In this document: one piece after another, positions 25,887 to 34,740 of the stretch
How the letters are laid out: every line of letters begins with the position of its first letter
Numbering within the stretch: the stretch's first letter is position 1
Assembly (NCBI RefSeq): GCF_022919715.1
Contig: NZ_CP095042.1
Coordinates: 4,092,001-4,156,000, forward strand
Direction of reading: 5' to 3'
DNA: 64,000 nt
DNA from: Agromyces sp. H17E-10
GTDB taxonomy: Bacteria; Actinomycetota; Actinomycetes; Actinomycetales; Microbacteriaceae
Notes under the pieces: generated by a model
What the model saw: the letters and a program-made list of their open reading frames with translations, nothing else
Databases searched by the model: none
Told to the model about the DNA's origin: nothing
Made by a program: the position numbers and the translations under genes

Positions 25887-26705
25887 ATGCACATCGAACG
25901 AGTCCGCGACGCGGCATCCGATGCCGTCGCCGATTACGCGAGGCTCACCGACGTCGCCCTGCGCAGCGTGCGCGAGCCCGAGGAGGGCCTCTACATCGCC
26001 GAGTCGGCGAAGGTGATCCGCCGTGCGATCGGCGCCGGCCACCGCCCGCGCTCCGTGCTCATGGAGGAGAAGTGGCTCGACGGGCTGGCCCCCGTGCTCG
26101 AGCCGTTCGACATCCCCGTGCACCTGGCCGACCCCGACCAGCTGGAGGAGATCACCGGGTACCGGGTGCACCGGGGTGCACTCGCGGCGTTCGAACGGCC
26201 CGAACTGCCCGATGTCGCCCGGCTCCTCGCCGGTGCGCGCCGCGTGGTCGTGCTCGAGGACATCGTCGACCACACGAACGTCGGCGCGATCTTCCGCTCG
26301 GTCGCGGCGCTCGGCGCCGACGCCGTACTCGTGTCGCCGCGCTGCGCCGACCCCCTCTACCGGAGGAGCGTGCGGGTCAGCATGGGCACCGTCTTCCAGG
26401 TGCCGTGGACGCGTCTTCCCGACTGGGAGCCGGCCGCGGCCCTGCTGCACGACGCCGGCTTCGAGATCGCCGCGCTCGCGCTCGCCGACGACGCGGTGCC
26501 GCTGCGCCGGCTCGCCGCCGAGGCACCCGATCGACTCGCGCTCGTGTTCGGGGCGGAGGGCGACGGGCTCAGCCGTCGAGCCCTCGCCGCCGCCGACCAC
26601 GTCGTGACCATCCCCATGCGACACGGCGTCGACTCGCTCAACGTCGCCGCCGCCGCGGCCGTCGTGCTCTACGCCGTCGCCGCAGACCCCGAGGAGACCC
26701 GATGA
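25887..26705 (+). CDS. TrmH/SpoU family RNA 2'-O-methyltransferase
   Basis: 272 aa; GGAGGAG precedes the ATG. The N-terminal ~100 residues form a substrate-binding domain (LYIAESAKVIRRAIGAG). SPOUT motif 1 is NVGAIFRSVAALGADAV, motif 2 LALVFGAEGDGLS, motif 3 VDSLNVAAAAAVVLY, which make up the deep-knot SAM site. It methylates ribose in rRNA or tRNA; the target base is unknown. Its stop overlaps the start of the DD-peptidase-like gene (ATGA). Confidence 0.9.
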   Translation: MHIERVRDAASDAVADYARLTDVALRSVREPEEGLYIAESAKVIRRAIGAGHRPRSVLMEEKWLDGLAPVLEPFDIPVHLADPDQLEEITGYRVHRGALAAFERPELPDVARLLAGARRVVVLEDIVDHTNVGAIFRSVAALGADAVLVSPRCADPLYRRSVRVSMGTVFQVPWTRLPDWEPAAALLHDAGFEIAALALADDAVPLRRLAAEAPDRLALVFGAEGDGLSRRALAAADHVVTIPMRHGVDSLNVAAAAAVVLYAVAADPEETR

Positions 26706-27979
26706 CGACGACCGACGACCGCGAGGCGCGCAAGCGCGTCTACCGCCGACGCCGGATCGTCGTCTTCAGCGCCCTCGCCGTTGTTCTCGCCCTCCTCGTC
26801 GGCGGCGGGGTGTACTCCGCGAACGCCCTCGGCGCCGCCGTTCCCGAGGCAACACCGGTCGTCGAGCAACCCGAACCCGTCATCGCGGCGCCGCAGGCGC
26901 TCGACCTGCCGGGCTACGGCGGCTATGCGGTCGGCGCCGTCGGCTTCGACGGCCTCCTCGCCGCGGGCGAGGCCGACCGCCAGATGGCGACCGCGAGCAT
27001 CACGAAGATCATCACGGCGCTCACCATCCTGCAGGACCACCCGATCGCCGAGGGGGAGTCCGGTCCCGAGATCGAGTACACCGACGCCGACGTCGACATC
27101 TACTGGGACATGATCGCCCAGAACGGCTCCGTCGCTCCCGTCGAGGCTGGCGCGACGCTCACGCTCCAGGAGAGCCTCGAGGCGATGCTGCTGCCCTCGG
27201 GCAACAACTACGCGATCTCCCTGTCGAACTGGGCCTACGGCTCGGAGGCGGGGCTCGTGACCGCCGCCACGAAGTGGCTCGCCGACCACGGCCTCGCGAA
27301 CACCCGAATCGCCGACTCGAGCGGCCTCTCGCTGGACAACGTGTCGACGCCGGCCGACCTCGTGAAGCTCGGCGAGCTCGCCCTCGCGGAGCCCGCGCTC
27401 GCGGCGATCGTCGCCACCAAGTCGGTCGACATCCCCGAGCTCGGCGAGCTCGACAACTCGAACAAGCTGCTCGGCACCCACGGCGTCGACGGCATCAAGA
27501 CCGGCACCACCGACGACGCCGCCAACCTGCTCTTCTCGGCCGACTACGCCGTCGGCGACCAGACCGTGACGGTCGTGGGCGTCCTGCTCGGCGCCGAGAA
27601 TCATGCGGTGCTGCGCGACGCCGTCGCGAAGCTCCTCGACAGCGTCGCCCCGGGCTTCCACGAGGTTGCCCCCCTCGAGGCCGGGCAGGAGCTCGCGAGC
27701 TACGACACCCCGTGGGGCGACACCGCGAAGGCGAGGGCCGCCGACGGGGCATCCCTCGTCGTCTGGAGCGACACCCCGGTCGAGGTCGAGGTGCACGCGA
27801 AGCCCGTCACGGTCGCGCCGGAGGGCGCGGACGTCGGCACCGTCGTCGTGCGCGCGGGCGACCAGGAGGTCACGGTGCCGCTCGTGCTCGACGCGGCGAT
27901 CGACGACCCCGGCACGTGGTGGCGCCTCGCGAACCCCGACGGGCTCGCGCCGGCGACGGCTCAGTCGGGCAGCGAGTAG
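26702..27979 (+). CDS. D-alanyl-D-alanine carboxypeptidase-like protein (serine, membrane-anchored)
   Basis: 425 aa. A signal anchor at ~21-43 follows an Arg-rich N-terminus. Penicillin-binding motifs: SITK (SxxK, near residue 100), SGN in LPSGNNYAIS and KTG in GIKTGTTDDA, the S11 peptidase set. A beta-rich C-terminal domain follows. It should trim the terminal D-Ala of peptidoglycan stem peptides outside the membrane. It is coupled by ATGA to the SpoU gene. Its 3' end overlaps the convergent GDSL gene by 19 nt. Confidence 0.88.
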   Translation: MTTTDDREARKRVYRRRRIVVFSALAVVLALLVGGGVYSANALGAAVPEATPVVEQPEPVIAAPQALDLPGYGGYAVGAVGFDGLLAAGEADRQMATASITKIITALTILQDHPIAEGESGPEIEYTDADVDIYWDMIAQNGSVAPVEAGATLTLQESLEAMLLPSGNNYAISLSNWAYGSEAGLVTAATKWLADHGLANTRIADSSGLSLDNVSTPADLVKLGELALAEPALAAIVATKSVDIPELGELDNSNKLLGTHGVDGIKTGTTDDAANLLFSADYAVGDQTVTVVGVLLGAENHAVLRDAVAKLLDSVAPGFHEVAPLEAGQELASYDTPWGDTAKARAADGASLVVWSDTPVEVEVHAKPVTVAPEGADVGTVVVRAGDQEVTVPLVLDAAIDDPGTWWRLANPDGLAPATAQSGSE

Positions 27980-28746
27980 GGCCCAGCGTCGGGCCGCTTC
28001 GCCGAGATGAAGTCGCCCGACGACTGGTGCCGGATGCGACGCACGACCCACGGCACGAGGTACTCGCGCGCCCAGGCGAGATCTTCGACGCGTGCCTGTC
28101 GCCACGTCGTGGTGGGCACCGGCTCGGGCCTCAGCGCGTCGAGGTCGTTGTCGACGTTGAGCGCCGCGAGCACCATGCGTGCGACGGTGTGGTGCCCGAG
28201 CGCATTGAGGTGCAGTCGGTCGGGCGCCCACATGCGCTGATCCTGGATCTCGGAGAGCGCCCACTGGTCGGCGACGATGCAGTCGTACCTCGCGGCGATC
28301 GCGCGCAGGTTCTCGTTGTAGATCGCGACCTTGCCGCGGATGCCGCGGAAGACGGGGGAGAAGCCGACGTCGACGCCCGTGAAGATCACGATCGTCGCGT
28401 GGTCGCGGCTGAGCCGGTCGATCGCGTACTCGAACCGGGCCGAGATCTCGTCGGGATCGGTACGCGGCCGGATCACGTCGTTGCCGCCCGCCGAGATCGT
28501 GATGAGGTCGGGGCGCAGTGCGAGCGCGGGCTCGAGCTGCTCGTCGATGATCTGCTGGATGAGCTTGCCGCGCACCGCGAGGTTCGCGTACGCGAAGTCC
28601 TCGGTGCCCTGCGAGAGCACCTCGGCGACGCGGTCGGCCCAGCCACGGTGGCCGCCCGGCACCGTGGGCTCGGGGTCGCCGATGCCCTCCGTGAACGAGT
28701 CGCCGATCGCGACGTACCGAGACCAGGGATGCTGCTGGGTGACCAT
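27961..28746 (-). CDS. SGNH/GDSL hydrolase
   Basis: 261 aa from the ATG at 28746. Block I AIGDSFTEGIGD (nucleophile Ser), block III SAGGNDVI, block V DRLHLNALGHH, the SGNH catalytic set. No signal peptide, so a cytoplasmic esterase/lipase is likely. It converges with the DD-peptidase-like gene and overlaps its coding end by 19 nt. A CAGAAT box 6 nt before the start would fit a leaderless message; an ATG at 28761 is an alternative. Confidence 0.88.
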   Translation of the reverse strand: MVTQQHPWSRYVAIGDSFTEGIGDPEPTVPGGHRGWADRVAEVLSQGTEDFAYANLAVRGKLIQQIIDEQLEPALALRPDLITISAGGNDVIRPRTDPDEISARFEYAIDRLSRDHATIVIFTGVDVGFSPVFRGIRGKVAIYNENLRAIAARYDCIVADQWALSEIQDQRMWAPDRLHLNALGHHTVARMVLAALNVDNDLDALRPEPVPTTTWRQARVEDLAWAREYLVPWVVRRIRHQSSGDFISAKRPDAGPYSLPD

Positions 28747-28795
28747 TCCTCCATTCTGCACACCCCGCCGGTTCGAGGTTGTCCGAGGGCTCCAC

Positions 28796-28801
28796 TACCC
28801 T
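28796..28801 (+). promoter_or_regulatory. -10 box (TACCCT), leaderless candidate
   Basis: TACCCT lies 7 nt before the GTG at 28809 of the helicase gene. Confidence 0.45.
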
Positions 28802-28808
28802 CGAACCA

Positions 28809-30635
28809 GTGAGTACCGCGACGCCTTCAGGAGCCCAGCCGGGCACGTCGGCCGCCGAGCACCTCTCACCGTCCTTCCCCGAGCGTGCGGCCTGGGGCAC
28901 CGCGTCGAAGCTGCGGGCCTGGCAGGCCGAGGCCCTCGAGCAGTACCTCGCCGAACTGCCGCGCGACTTCCTCGCGGCGGCCACGCCGGGCGCCGGCAAG
29001 ACGACCTTCGCCCTGCGACTCGCCGCCGAGCTGCGATCGCGCCGCATCATCGACCGGTTCACCGTCGTCGCCCCCACCGACCACCTCAAGCGCCAGTGGG
29101 CCGACGCCGCGGCCCGCGTCGGCATCCGCCTCGACCCGGGCTTCCGCAACGCCCACGGCCGGTCGGCCCGGCACTACCACGGCGTCGCCGTGACGTACGC
29201 GCAGGTCGCGATGCGCCCGGCCCTGCACCGCGAGCTGACGCTCTCGGGGCGCACCCTCGTCATCCTCGACGAGGTGCACCACGGCGGCGACACGCTCTCG
29301 TGGGGCGACGCGATCCGCGAGGCGTTCGAGCCGGCGACCAAGCGGCTGTCGCTCACCGGCACCCCGTTCCGCAGCGACACCGCCCCGATCCCGTTCGTGG
29401 AGTACGCACCCGATGCGAAGGGGGTGCGCCTCTCGCAGACCGACTACGACTACGGCTACGGTCGGGCGCTCGCCGACGGCGTCGTCCGTCCCGTCATGTT
29501 CATGGTCTACGCCGGGCACATGCGCTGGCGCACCAAGGCGGGCGACGAGATGGAGGCGAAGCTCGGCGAGGACAACACGAAGGACATCACGTCGTCGGCC
29601 TGGCGCACGGCGCTCGAGCCGACCGGCGAGTGGATCCCCGCCGTGCTGCAGGCCGCCGACCGCCGCCTCACCGAGGTGCGGCACTCGATCCCCGACGCCG
29701 GCGGGCTCGTGCTCGCGACCGATCAGACCGTCGCACGCGCCTACGCCGAGATCCTCGAGAAGATCTGCGGCGAGCCGGTGACCGTCGTGCTCTCCGACGA
29801 CAAGGAGGCGTCGAGCCGCATCGAGGAGTTCTCGGCCAACGAGCGCCGGTGGATGGTCGCGGTGCGCATGGTGTCCGAGGGCGTCGACGTGCCGCGGCTC
29901 GCGGTCGGCGTCTACGCGACGAGCTCGTCGACGCCGCTCTTCTTCGCGCAGGCCATCGGCAGGTTCGTGCGTGCGCGCAGGCGCGGCGAGACGGCCTCGG
30001 TGTTCCTGCCGAACGTGCCGGTGCTCATGGCGCTCGCCTCCGAGCTCGAGCGGGCGCGAGACCACGCCCTCGATCGACGCGACGGCGACGCCGGTGACGA
30101 CCCGGGCCTCGACGACGGGCTGCTCGAATCGGCCAACCGCGAAGACAAGGCCTCCGACGAGCTCGCCGACGAGTTCACCTGGCAGGCGATCGCCTCCGAC
30201 GCGAGCTTCGACCGGGTGGTCTTCGACGGTACCGAGTTCGGCACGCTCGCCGAGCCCGGCAGCGACGAGGAGTTCGACTTCATCGGCATCCCCGGGCTGC
30301 TCGAGCCCGAGCAGGTCTCCGAGCTGCTGCGGCATCGACAGGCACGCCAGGCGCGTCGTCAGAGTGACCGGCGACGGCACGCGGCATCCACCGACGGCGG
30401 CGACGGTGAGGGCGAGACGGCCGCCGAACCGGTCGCCCTGTACCGCACGCTGAAAGAGCAGCGTTCGCTGCTCAACAGCCTCGTCGGCCTGTACGCCCGG
30501 CAGAACGGTCAGGCGCACTCGATGGTGCACGCCGAACTGCGACGGGCGTGCGGCGGGCCCGAGGTCGCGCAGGCGACGGTGACCCAGTTGCAGGCGCGCA
30601 TCGAGTTGCTGCGGAAGCGGCTGTCGGGTCGTTGA
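28809..30635 (+). CDS. Superfamily 2 DEAD/DEAH helicase (XPB/SSL2-like)
   Basis: 608 aa, GTG start. Motif I AATPGAGKTT near residue 60, motif II LDEVHHGGD, motif III SLTGTPFRSD, and motif VI QAIGRFVRARRRGE in the second RecA-like domain. LRAWQAEALEQYL before motif I is a Q-type motif. The C-terminal ~180 residues are acidic, then Gln/Arg-rich and probably helical. No nuclease or methyltransferase domain is seen, and no defence genes are adjacent, so a housekeeping repair or RNA role is more likely than restriction. Confidence 0.87.
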   Translation: MSTATPSGAQPGTSAAEHLSPSFPERAAWGTASKLRAWQAEALEQYLAELPRDFLAAATPGAGKTTFALRLAAELRSRRIIDRFTVVAPTDHLKRQWADAAARVGIRLDPGFRNAHGRSARHYHGVAVTYAQVAMRPALHRELTLSGRTLVILDEVHHGGDTLSWGDAIREAFEPATKRLSLTGTPFRSDTAPIPFVEYAPDAKGVRLSQTDYDYGYGRALADGVVRPVMFMVYAGHMRWRTKAGDEMEAKLGEDNTKDITSSAWRTALEPTGEWIPAVLQAADRRLTEVRHSIPDAGGLVLATDQTVARAYAEILEKICGEPVTVVLSDDKEASSRIEEFSANERRWMVAVRMVSEGVDVPRLAVGVYATSSSTPLFFAQAIGRFVRARRRGETASVFLPNVPVLMALASELERARDHALDRRDGDAGDDPGLDDGLLESANREDKASDELADEFTWQAIASDASFDRVVFDGTEFGTLAEPGSDEEFDFIGIPGLLEPEQVSELLRHRQARQARRQSDRRRHAASTDGGDGEGETAAEPVALYRTLKEQRSLLNSLVGLYARQNGQAHSMVHAELRRACGGPEVAQATVTQLQARIELLRKRLSGR

Positions 30636-30681
30636 GCTGACGCGCTGCCCGTGCGGTGCGCGCCGTGCCCGTGACCGGCCG

Positions 30682-30715
30682 CGGGTACGCGGCACAGAGG
30701 CGTGCCGCGTACCCG
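30682..30715. terminator. Bidirectional terminator between helicase and PLP-enzyme genes
   Basis: CGGGTACGCGGCAC - AGAGGC - GTGCCGCGTACCCG, a perfect 14-bp stem followed by TT, between convergent genes. Confidence 0.75.
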
Positions 30716-30725
30716 TTCGGCCCGG

Positions 30726-31955
30726 TCAGCCGATCGAGACCCGCTCGGTCGCACCGATTCCGGCGACGACCGCCGCCGCATCGAGCGCGGTCATGAGGTC
30801 GGCCGAGAGGTCGTCGACGTGCTCGAGCCCGACCGAGAGGCGGACGACGCCGTCGCCCGGCTTCGCGTCACCGGCCACCGGGCGGTGGGTGAGCGATGCG
30901 GGATGCTGCACGAGCGAGTCCACCCCGCCGAGCGACACGGCGTGGGTCACGAGCTCGCACGCCTCGGTGAACGCGACCGCCGCGTCGAACCCGCCGACGA
31001 GCTCGATCGCGATGATCGAACCGCCGCCGTCGAGCTGCCGGCCGACCAGGCCCTGCGGGTCCTGACCCGGGAGGCCGGGGTAGTGCACGCGCCCGACCGC
31101 CGGATGCTCCGACAGGCGCACCGCGAGCTCGCCGGCGGTCGCCTGCTGGGCGCGTACTCGCAGGGGGAGCGTGCGCAGTCCGCGGTGCAGCAGGTACGCC
31201 GCCATCGGGTGCAGCAGTCCGCCCGTGAGCGCACGTACCCGGCGCAGTCGCTCGACCCATTCGCGGTCGGCCGCGACGACGCCGCCCATGACGTCGCCGT
31301 GGCCGCCGAGGTACTTCGTCGCGCTGTGCAGCACGAGCCGGGCGCCGTGCTCCGCAGGGCGTTGCAGCACGGGCGTGGCGAACGTGTTGTCGACGAGCAG
31401 CGGCACCTCGCCCGCCGCAGTGGCGAGACGACCGAGGTCGACGAGCTCGAGGGTCGGGTTCGCGGGCGTCTCGACGACGACGAGGCCCGTGTCGGGCCGG
31501 ATCGCCGCCGCGACCTCGTCGACCGTCGCCCACGTCACCTCGGTGCCCAGCAGCCCGCTCGCGAGCACGTGGTCGGTACCCCCGTAGAGCGGCCGCACCG
31601 CGACCACGTGCGGTCGACCCGCAGAGGTCGTGGCGATGAGCACCGCGGCGAGCGCCGCCATGCCGCTGCCGAAGGCGACGGCGCCGTCGGTGCCCTCGAG
31701 CCCTGCGAGCGACTCCTCGAAGCGGGCCACTCCGGGCTGCCACAGTCGCTGGTACACGGCCGACCGGCCCTCGCCGAGGTCGTGGCCCGTCGCGAGCTCC
31801 TCGTACGAGAGTCCGCCGGTCTCGACCGAACCGAGCGGGTTCGTGGTCGAGAAGTCGATCGTGGGCACATGAGATCCGCTCTCTCGGACACCGCTCATTC
31901 CGCCGTGCACGGCGCGGGTCTCGAGATGCGACGACGATGTCTGCATGGCTCGCAC
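30726..31955 (-). CDS. PLP-dependent Cys/Met-metabolism enzyme (cystathionine gamma-synthase / methionine gamma-lyase family)
   Basis: 409 aa; ATGs at 31955 and 31946 are both possible. The fold-type I pattern is clear: YQRLWQPGVARFEESLAGLEG, AFGSGMAA, YGGTDHV, LVVVETPANPTLELVDL, LLVDNTF, and the PLP-binding Lys in HSATKYLGGHGDVMGGV. The family covers cystathionine gamma-synthase, lyases and methionine gamma-lyase. Divergence from an Lrp/AsnC regulator favours an amino-acid-inducible lyase, an inference from context. Confidence 0.85.
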   Translation of the reverse strand: MRAMQTSSSHLETRAVHGGMSGVRESGSHVPTIDFSTTNPLGSVETGGLSYEELATGHDLGEGRSAVYQRLWQPGVARFEESLAGLEGTDGAVAFGSGMAALAAVLIATTSAGRPHVVAVRPLYGGTDHVLASGLLGTEVTWATVDEVAAAIRPDTGLVVVETPANPTLELVDLGRLATAAGEVPLLVDNTFATPVLQRPAEHGARLVLHSATKYLGGHGDVMGGVVAADREWVERLRRVRALTGGLLHPMAAYLLHRGLRTLPLRVRAQQATAGELAVRLSEHPAVGRVHYPGLPGQDPQGLVGRQLDGGGSIIAIELVGGFDAAVAFTEACELVTHAVSLGGVDSLVQHPASLTHRPVAGDAKPGDGVVRLSVGLEHVDDLSADLMTALDAAAVVAGIGATERVSIG

Positions 31956-32056
31956 TGAAGCAGATTCTGTCGCGAACTACAACTCGGGTCGCACGATCGC
32001 TAAGATGTGATTGAAATCTCGAAGTATCTGCAATCTCTCGCGAATGAGGTGCACGC

Positions 32057-32533
32057 ATGGCGCAGAAGCCAGAACTCGATCGCGTCGACCGGGCGCTCCT
32101 GCAGGCGCTGTCGACGAACGCCCGCGCATCGGGTGCCGCCCTCGCCGCCGAGGTCGGCGTGGCCGAGTCCACGGTATCGCTCCGACTGCGTCGGCTGCAG
32201 TCGCTCGGCACGGTGCGCGGCTACCGCGTCGACGTCGACCTCGCGTCGCTCGGCGTCTCGCTCCAAGCGCTCATCGCCGTGCGACTCGTGAAGCACGACC
32301 GGGGCGAGATCGACGCCTTCCGTGCACAGGTGCCGCACCTGCCCGGGGTCCTCGGCGTGTTCCACATGGCCGGCGCCGAGGACTATCTCCTGCACGTCGC
32401 CGCACGCGACGCCGAAGAGCTTCGTGAGTTCGTGCTCAACCACCTCACCGGCCACCCCGCGGTCGCCCACACCGAGACCAACCTCATCTTCGAGCACGTC
32501 GACGGCGACGGTTGGAACAAGCTCGTCGGCTGA
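32057..32533 (+). CDS. Lrp/AsnC family transcriptional regulator
   Basis: 158 aa; GAGGTG lies upstream of the ATG. Residues ~8-58 form the AsnC helix-turn-helix (VDRALLQALSTNARAS ... AESTVSLRLRRLQSLG); the RAM domain follows (VFHMAGAEDYLLHVAARD). It is divergent from the PLP enzyme; the 100-nt AT-richer intergenic region with a TAAGAT box near 31999 would hold the shared operator. It probably controls its neighbour in response to an amino acid, as seen for other divergent Lrp pairs. Confidence 0.88.
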   Translation: MAQKPELDRVDRALLQALSTNARASGAALAAEVGVAESTVSLRLRRLQSLGTVRGYRVDVDLASLGVSLQALIAVRLVKHDRGEIDAFRAQVPHLPGVLGVFHMAGAEDYLLHVAARDAEELREFVLNHLTGHPAVAHTETNLIFEHVDGDGWNKLVG

Positions 32534-32807
32534 CACGGGCTGGTCCGCCCGCCACGTCTTCGGCGATCGCCACGGTTTCGGATCATCTCGGGCCGGGGCA
32601 TCCGTGTTCGTGGCGATCGCCGAGACGGTGGTGCCGGGGATCCCGCCCGAGCTCCCGGTTCGGTCGTCCGAAATGCTGCCAATCCTGCGGAATCGCGCGG
32701 CTCGACGCATCGTGGCCGATAGCGTGGTCGTCGGCCGTGACGCGGCCGCGCGATGACGCGGGCCCACGACCGTCTCGGCCCGCGCCCGCCATGATCGAGG
32801 AGGCACG

Positions 32808-33902
32808 ATGACCGACGAGTCGCCGAAGGGCACGCCGGCCGATCGCGACCGCTGGCGGAAGTACCTCGCCGCCGAGCGGGCCGAGGCGGCCGTCTATCGT
32901 GAGCTCGCCGCACGCCGCGACGGCGAGGAGCGCGAGATCCTGCTCGCCCTCGCCGCCGCCGAAGGACGCCACGAGGCGCACTGGCTCGCACTGCTCGGCG
33001 GCGACGACTCGGGAGTTCCGCGTGCCGACGTGCGCACGCGCCTGCTCGCCTCGCTCGCACGTCGTTTCGGCTCGATCTTCGTGCTCGCCCTCGCGCAGCG
33101 CGCGGAGGGCCGCTCACCCTACGCCTCCGACCCCGACGCGACCGCGGCGATGGCCGCCGACGAGCGCATCCACGGCGAGGTCGTGCGCGGGCTCGCCGCA
33201 CGCGGCCGCCGCCGGCTCGCGGGCACCTTCCGCGCCGCCGTGTTCGGCGCGAACGACGGGCTCGTCTCGAACCTCGCGCTCGTGCTCGGCATCGGTGCGA
33301 CGGGCGTGCCCGCGAGCGTCGTGCTGTTCACCGGCGTCGCGGGACTGCTCGCCGGCGCGCTGTCGATGGGCGCGGGGGAGTACGTGTCGGTGCGATCGCA
33401 ACGCGAGCTGCTCGAGGCGTCGGCGCCCGACCCCACCGCACGCGAGGCGCTGCCGCACCTCGACGTCGACGCCAACGAACTGGCCCTCGTGTACCGTGCC
33501 CGCGGCATGGAACCCGATGAGGCCGTCGAGCACGCCGCCCTCGTCGTCGCCCGCGTGCAGGCCGCCGAGCTCGCGCAGTCGCCGACCGACGCGCTCGCGA
33601 TCGAAGCCGACGACGACGAGGCGATCGGCACGGGCATGGCGGCCGCGATCTCGAGCTTCTGCTTCTTCGCCTCCGGGGCGCTCATCCCCGTGCTGCCGTA
33701 CCTGTTCGGCATGAGCGGCATCGCGGCGGTCGTGACGGCCACGGTGCTCGTGGGCATCGCGCTGCTCGCGACCGGGGCGACCGTGGGCCTCCTCTCCGGT
33801 GCGTCGCCGCTCAAGCGGGCCCTGCGCCAGCTCGCGATCGGACTCGGCGCCGCCGCGGTCACCTATCTTCTGGGGCTCGCGTTCGGGACGACGATAGGCT
33901 GA
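32808..33902 (+). CDS. VIT1/CCC1-family iron/manganese transporter with N-terminal ferritin-like domain
   Basis: 364 aa; GAGGAGGCACG precedes the ATG. Residues ~15-125 are helical with carboxylate/His pairs (AAERAEAAVYREL, EGRHEAHW, DERIHGEVVRGL) like a rubrerythrin or ferritin fold. The rest carries the VIT signature (FRAAVFGANDGLVSNLALVLGIG), an acidic cytoplasmic helix-loop domain, and C-terminal transmembrane helices. It moves Fe(II) or Mn(II) out of the cytoplasm; the ferritin-like part probably binds iron first, as in MbfA. The gene has its own leader. Confidence 0.9.
   Translation: MTDESPKGTPADRDRWRKYLAAERAEAAVYRELAARRDGEEREILLALAAAEGRHEAHWLALLGGDDSGVPRADVRTRLLASLARRFGSIFVLALAQRAEGRSPYASDPDATAAMAADERIHGEVVRGLAARGRRRLAGTFRAAVFGANDGLVSNLALVLGIGATGVPASVVLFTGVAGLLAGALSMGAGEYVSVRSQRELLEASAPDPTAREALPHLDVDANELALVYRARGMEPDEAVEHAALVVARVQAAELAQSPTDALAIEADDDEAIGTGMAAAISSFCFFASGALIPVLPYLFGMSGIAAVVTATVLVGIALLATGATVGLLSGASPLKRALRQLAIGLGAAAVTYLLGLAFGTTIG
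33895..33900 (+). promoter_or_regulatory. -10 box (TAGGCT) overlapping the transporter stop
   Basis: TAGGCT overlaps the last codons and stop of the VIT/CCC1 gene and lies about 43 nt before the SDR start, leaving a leader with GAGGAG. Confidence 0.4.
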
Positions 33903-33942
33903 TCCGCCGAGCCGGCCCGAACGCACCACCTCGAGGAGCACC

Positions 33943-34695
33943 ATGCACCGTCCCGTCGCACTCATCACCGGCGCGGGTCGTCGCAACACGATCGCCTGGG
34001 CGATCGCGACCCGGCTCGCCGCCGACGGCTGGGACATCGCCTTCAGCCACCTCGCCGACTACGACCGCCGCATGGGTCTCGGCGGCGACCCCGACCGCGA
34101 CCCGGCATCGCTCGAGGCCGAACTGCGCTCGATCGGCGCCCGTGCGGTCGGCCTCGACGCCGACCTGGCCGAGCCCGCGGTGCCCGCGCGGCTCGTCGCC
34201 GAGGCATCCGCGTCGCTCGGCCCCGTCAGCGCCCTCGTGCTCTCGCACGCGCAGAGCGTCGACTCGGGTGTGCTCGACACTTCGCTCGAGAGCTTCGATC
34301 GCCACTTCGCCGTGAACACGCGCGCCGCGCTGCTGCTCGTGCAGGCGTTCGCCGCGCAGGTGCCCGCGGGCGGCGGCAGCATCGTGGCGCTCACGAGCGA
34401 CCACATCGTCGGCAACGTGCCGTACGGCGCCTCGAAGGGCGCGCTCGACCGGATCGTGCGGGCGTCGGCGCGCGAGCTCGCGGCGCTCGGCATCACCGCG
34501 AACCTCGTGAATCCCGGCCCGGTCGACACCGGCTGGATGGACGAGGCGACCCGCGTGGCGCTCACCGCGCAGCAGCCGACCGGTCGACTCGGCACACCCG
34601 ACGACACCGCGAAGCTCGTGCGCTTCCTCGTCTCCGACGATGCGCGCTGGGTGACTGGCCAGCTCATCCACAGCGACGGCGGCTTCTCGATCTGA
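33943..34695 (+). CDS. SDR family oxidoreductase with FabI-like nucleotide loop
   Basis: 250 aa; GAGGAGCACC precedes the ATG. Nucleotide-binding segment TGAGRRNTIAWAIA departs from TGxxxGxG and recalls enoyl-ACP reductases (SIAWGIA). The active site is of classical type: Ser in ALTSDHIVG, Tyr and Lys in YGASKGAL. VNPGPVDTGWMD follows. The mixture recalls FabL-type reductases. Substrate unknown. Confidence 0.83.
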   Translation: MHRPVALITGAGRRNTIAWAIATRLAADGWDIAFSHLADYDRRMGLGGDPDRDPASLEAELRSIGARAVGLDADLAEPAVPARLVAEASASLGPVSALVLSHAQSVDSGVLDTSLESFDRHFAVNTRAALLLVQAFAAQVPAGGGSIVALTSDHIVGNVPYGASKGALDRIVRASARELAALGITANLVNPGPVDTGWMDEATRVALTAQQPTGRLGTPDDTAKLVRFLVSDDARWVTGQLIHSDGGFSI

Positions 34696-34740
34696 GGATC
34701 TCGCCGTACCGGCTCCGCGCGCGAGCGCGTCGATCCGTGG

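Noticed and set aside
26669..29149. 826-codon minus-strand frame across the DD-peptidase, GDSL and helicase genes
   Set aside because: It crosses three unrelated real genes, with an Arg/Asp/Val-rich product and no start signal.
28809..30635. Part of a restriction or phage-defence system
   Set aside because: The helicase has no nuclease or methyltransferase domain, and its neighbours are a lipase-like and an amino-acid enzyme gene, not defence genes.
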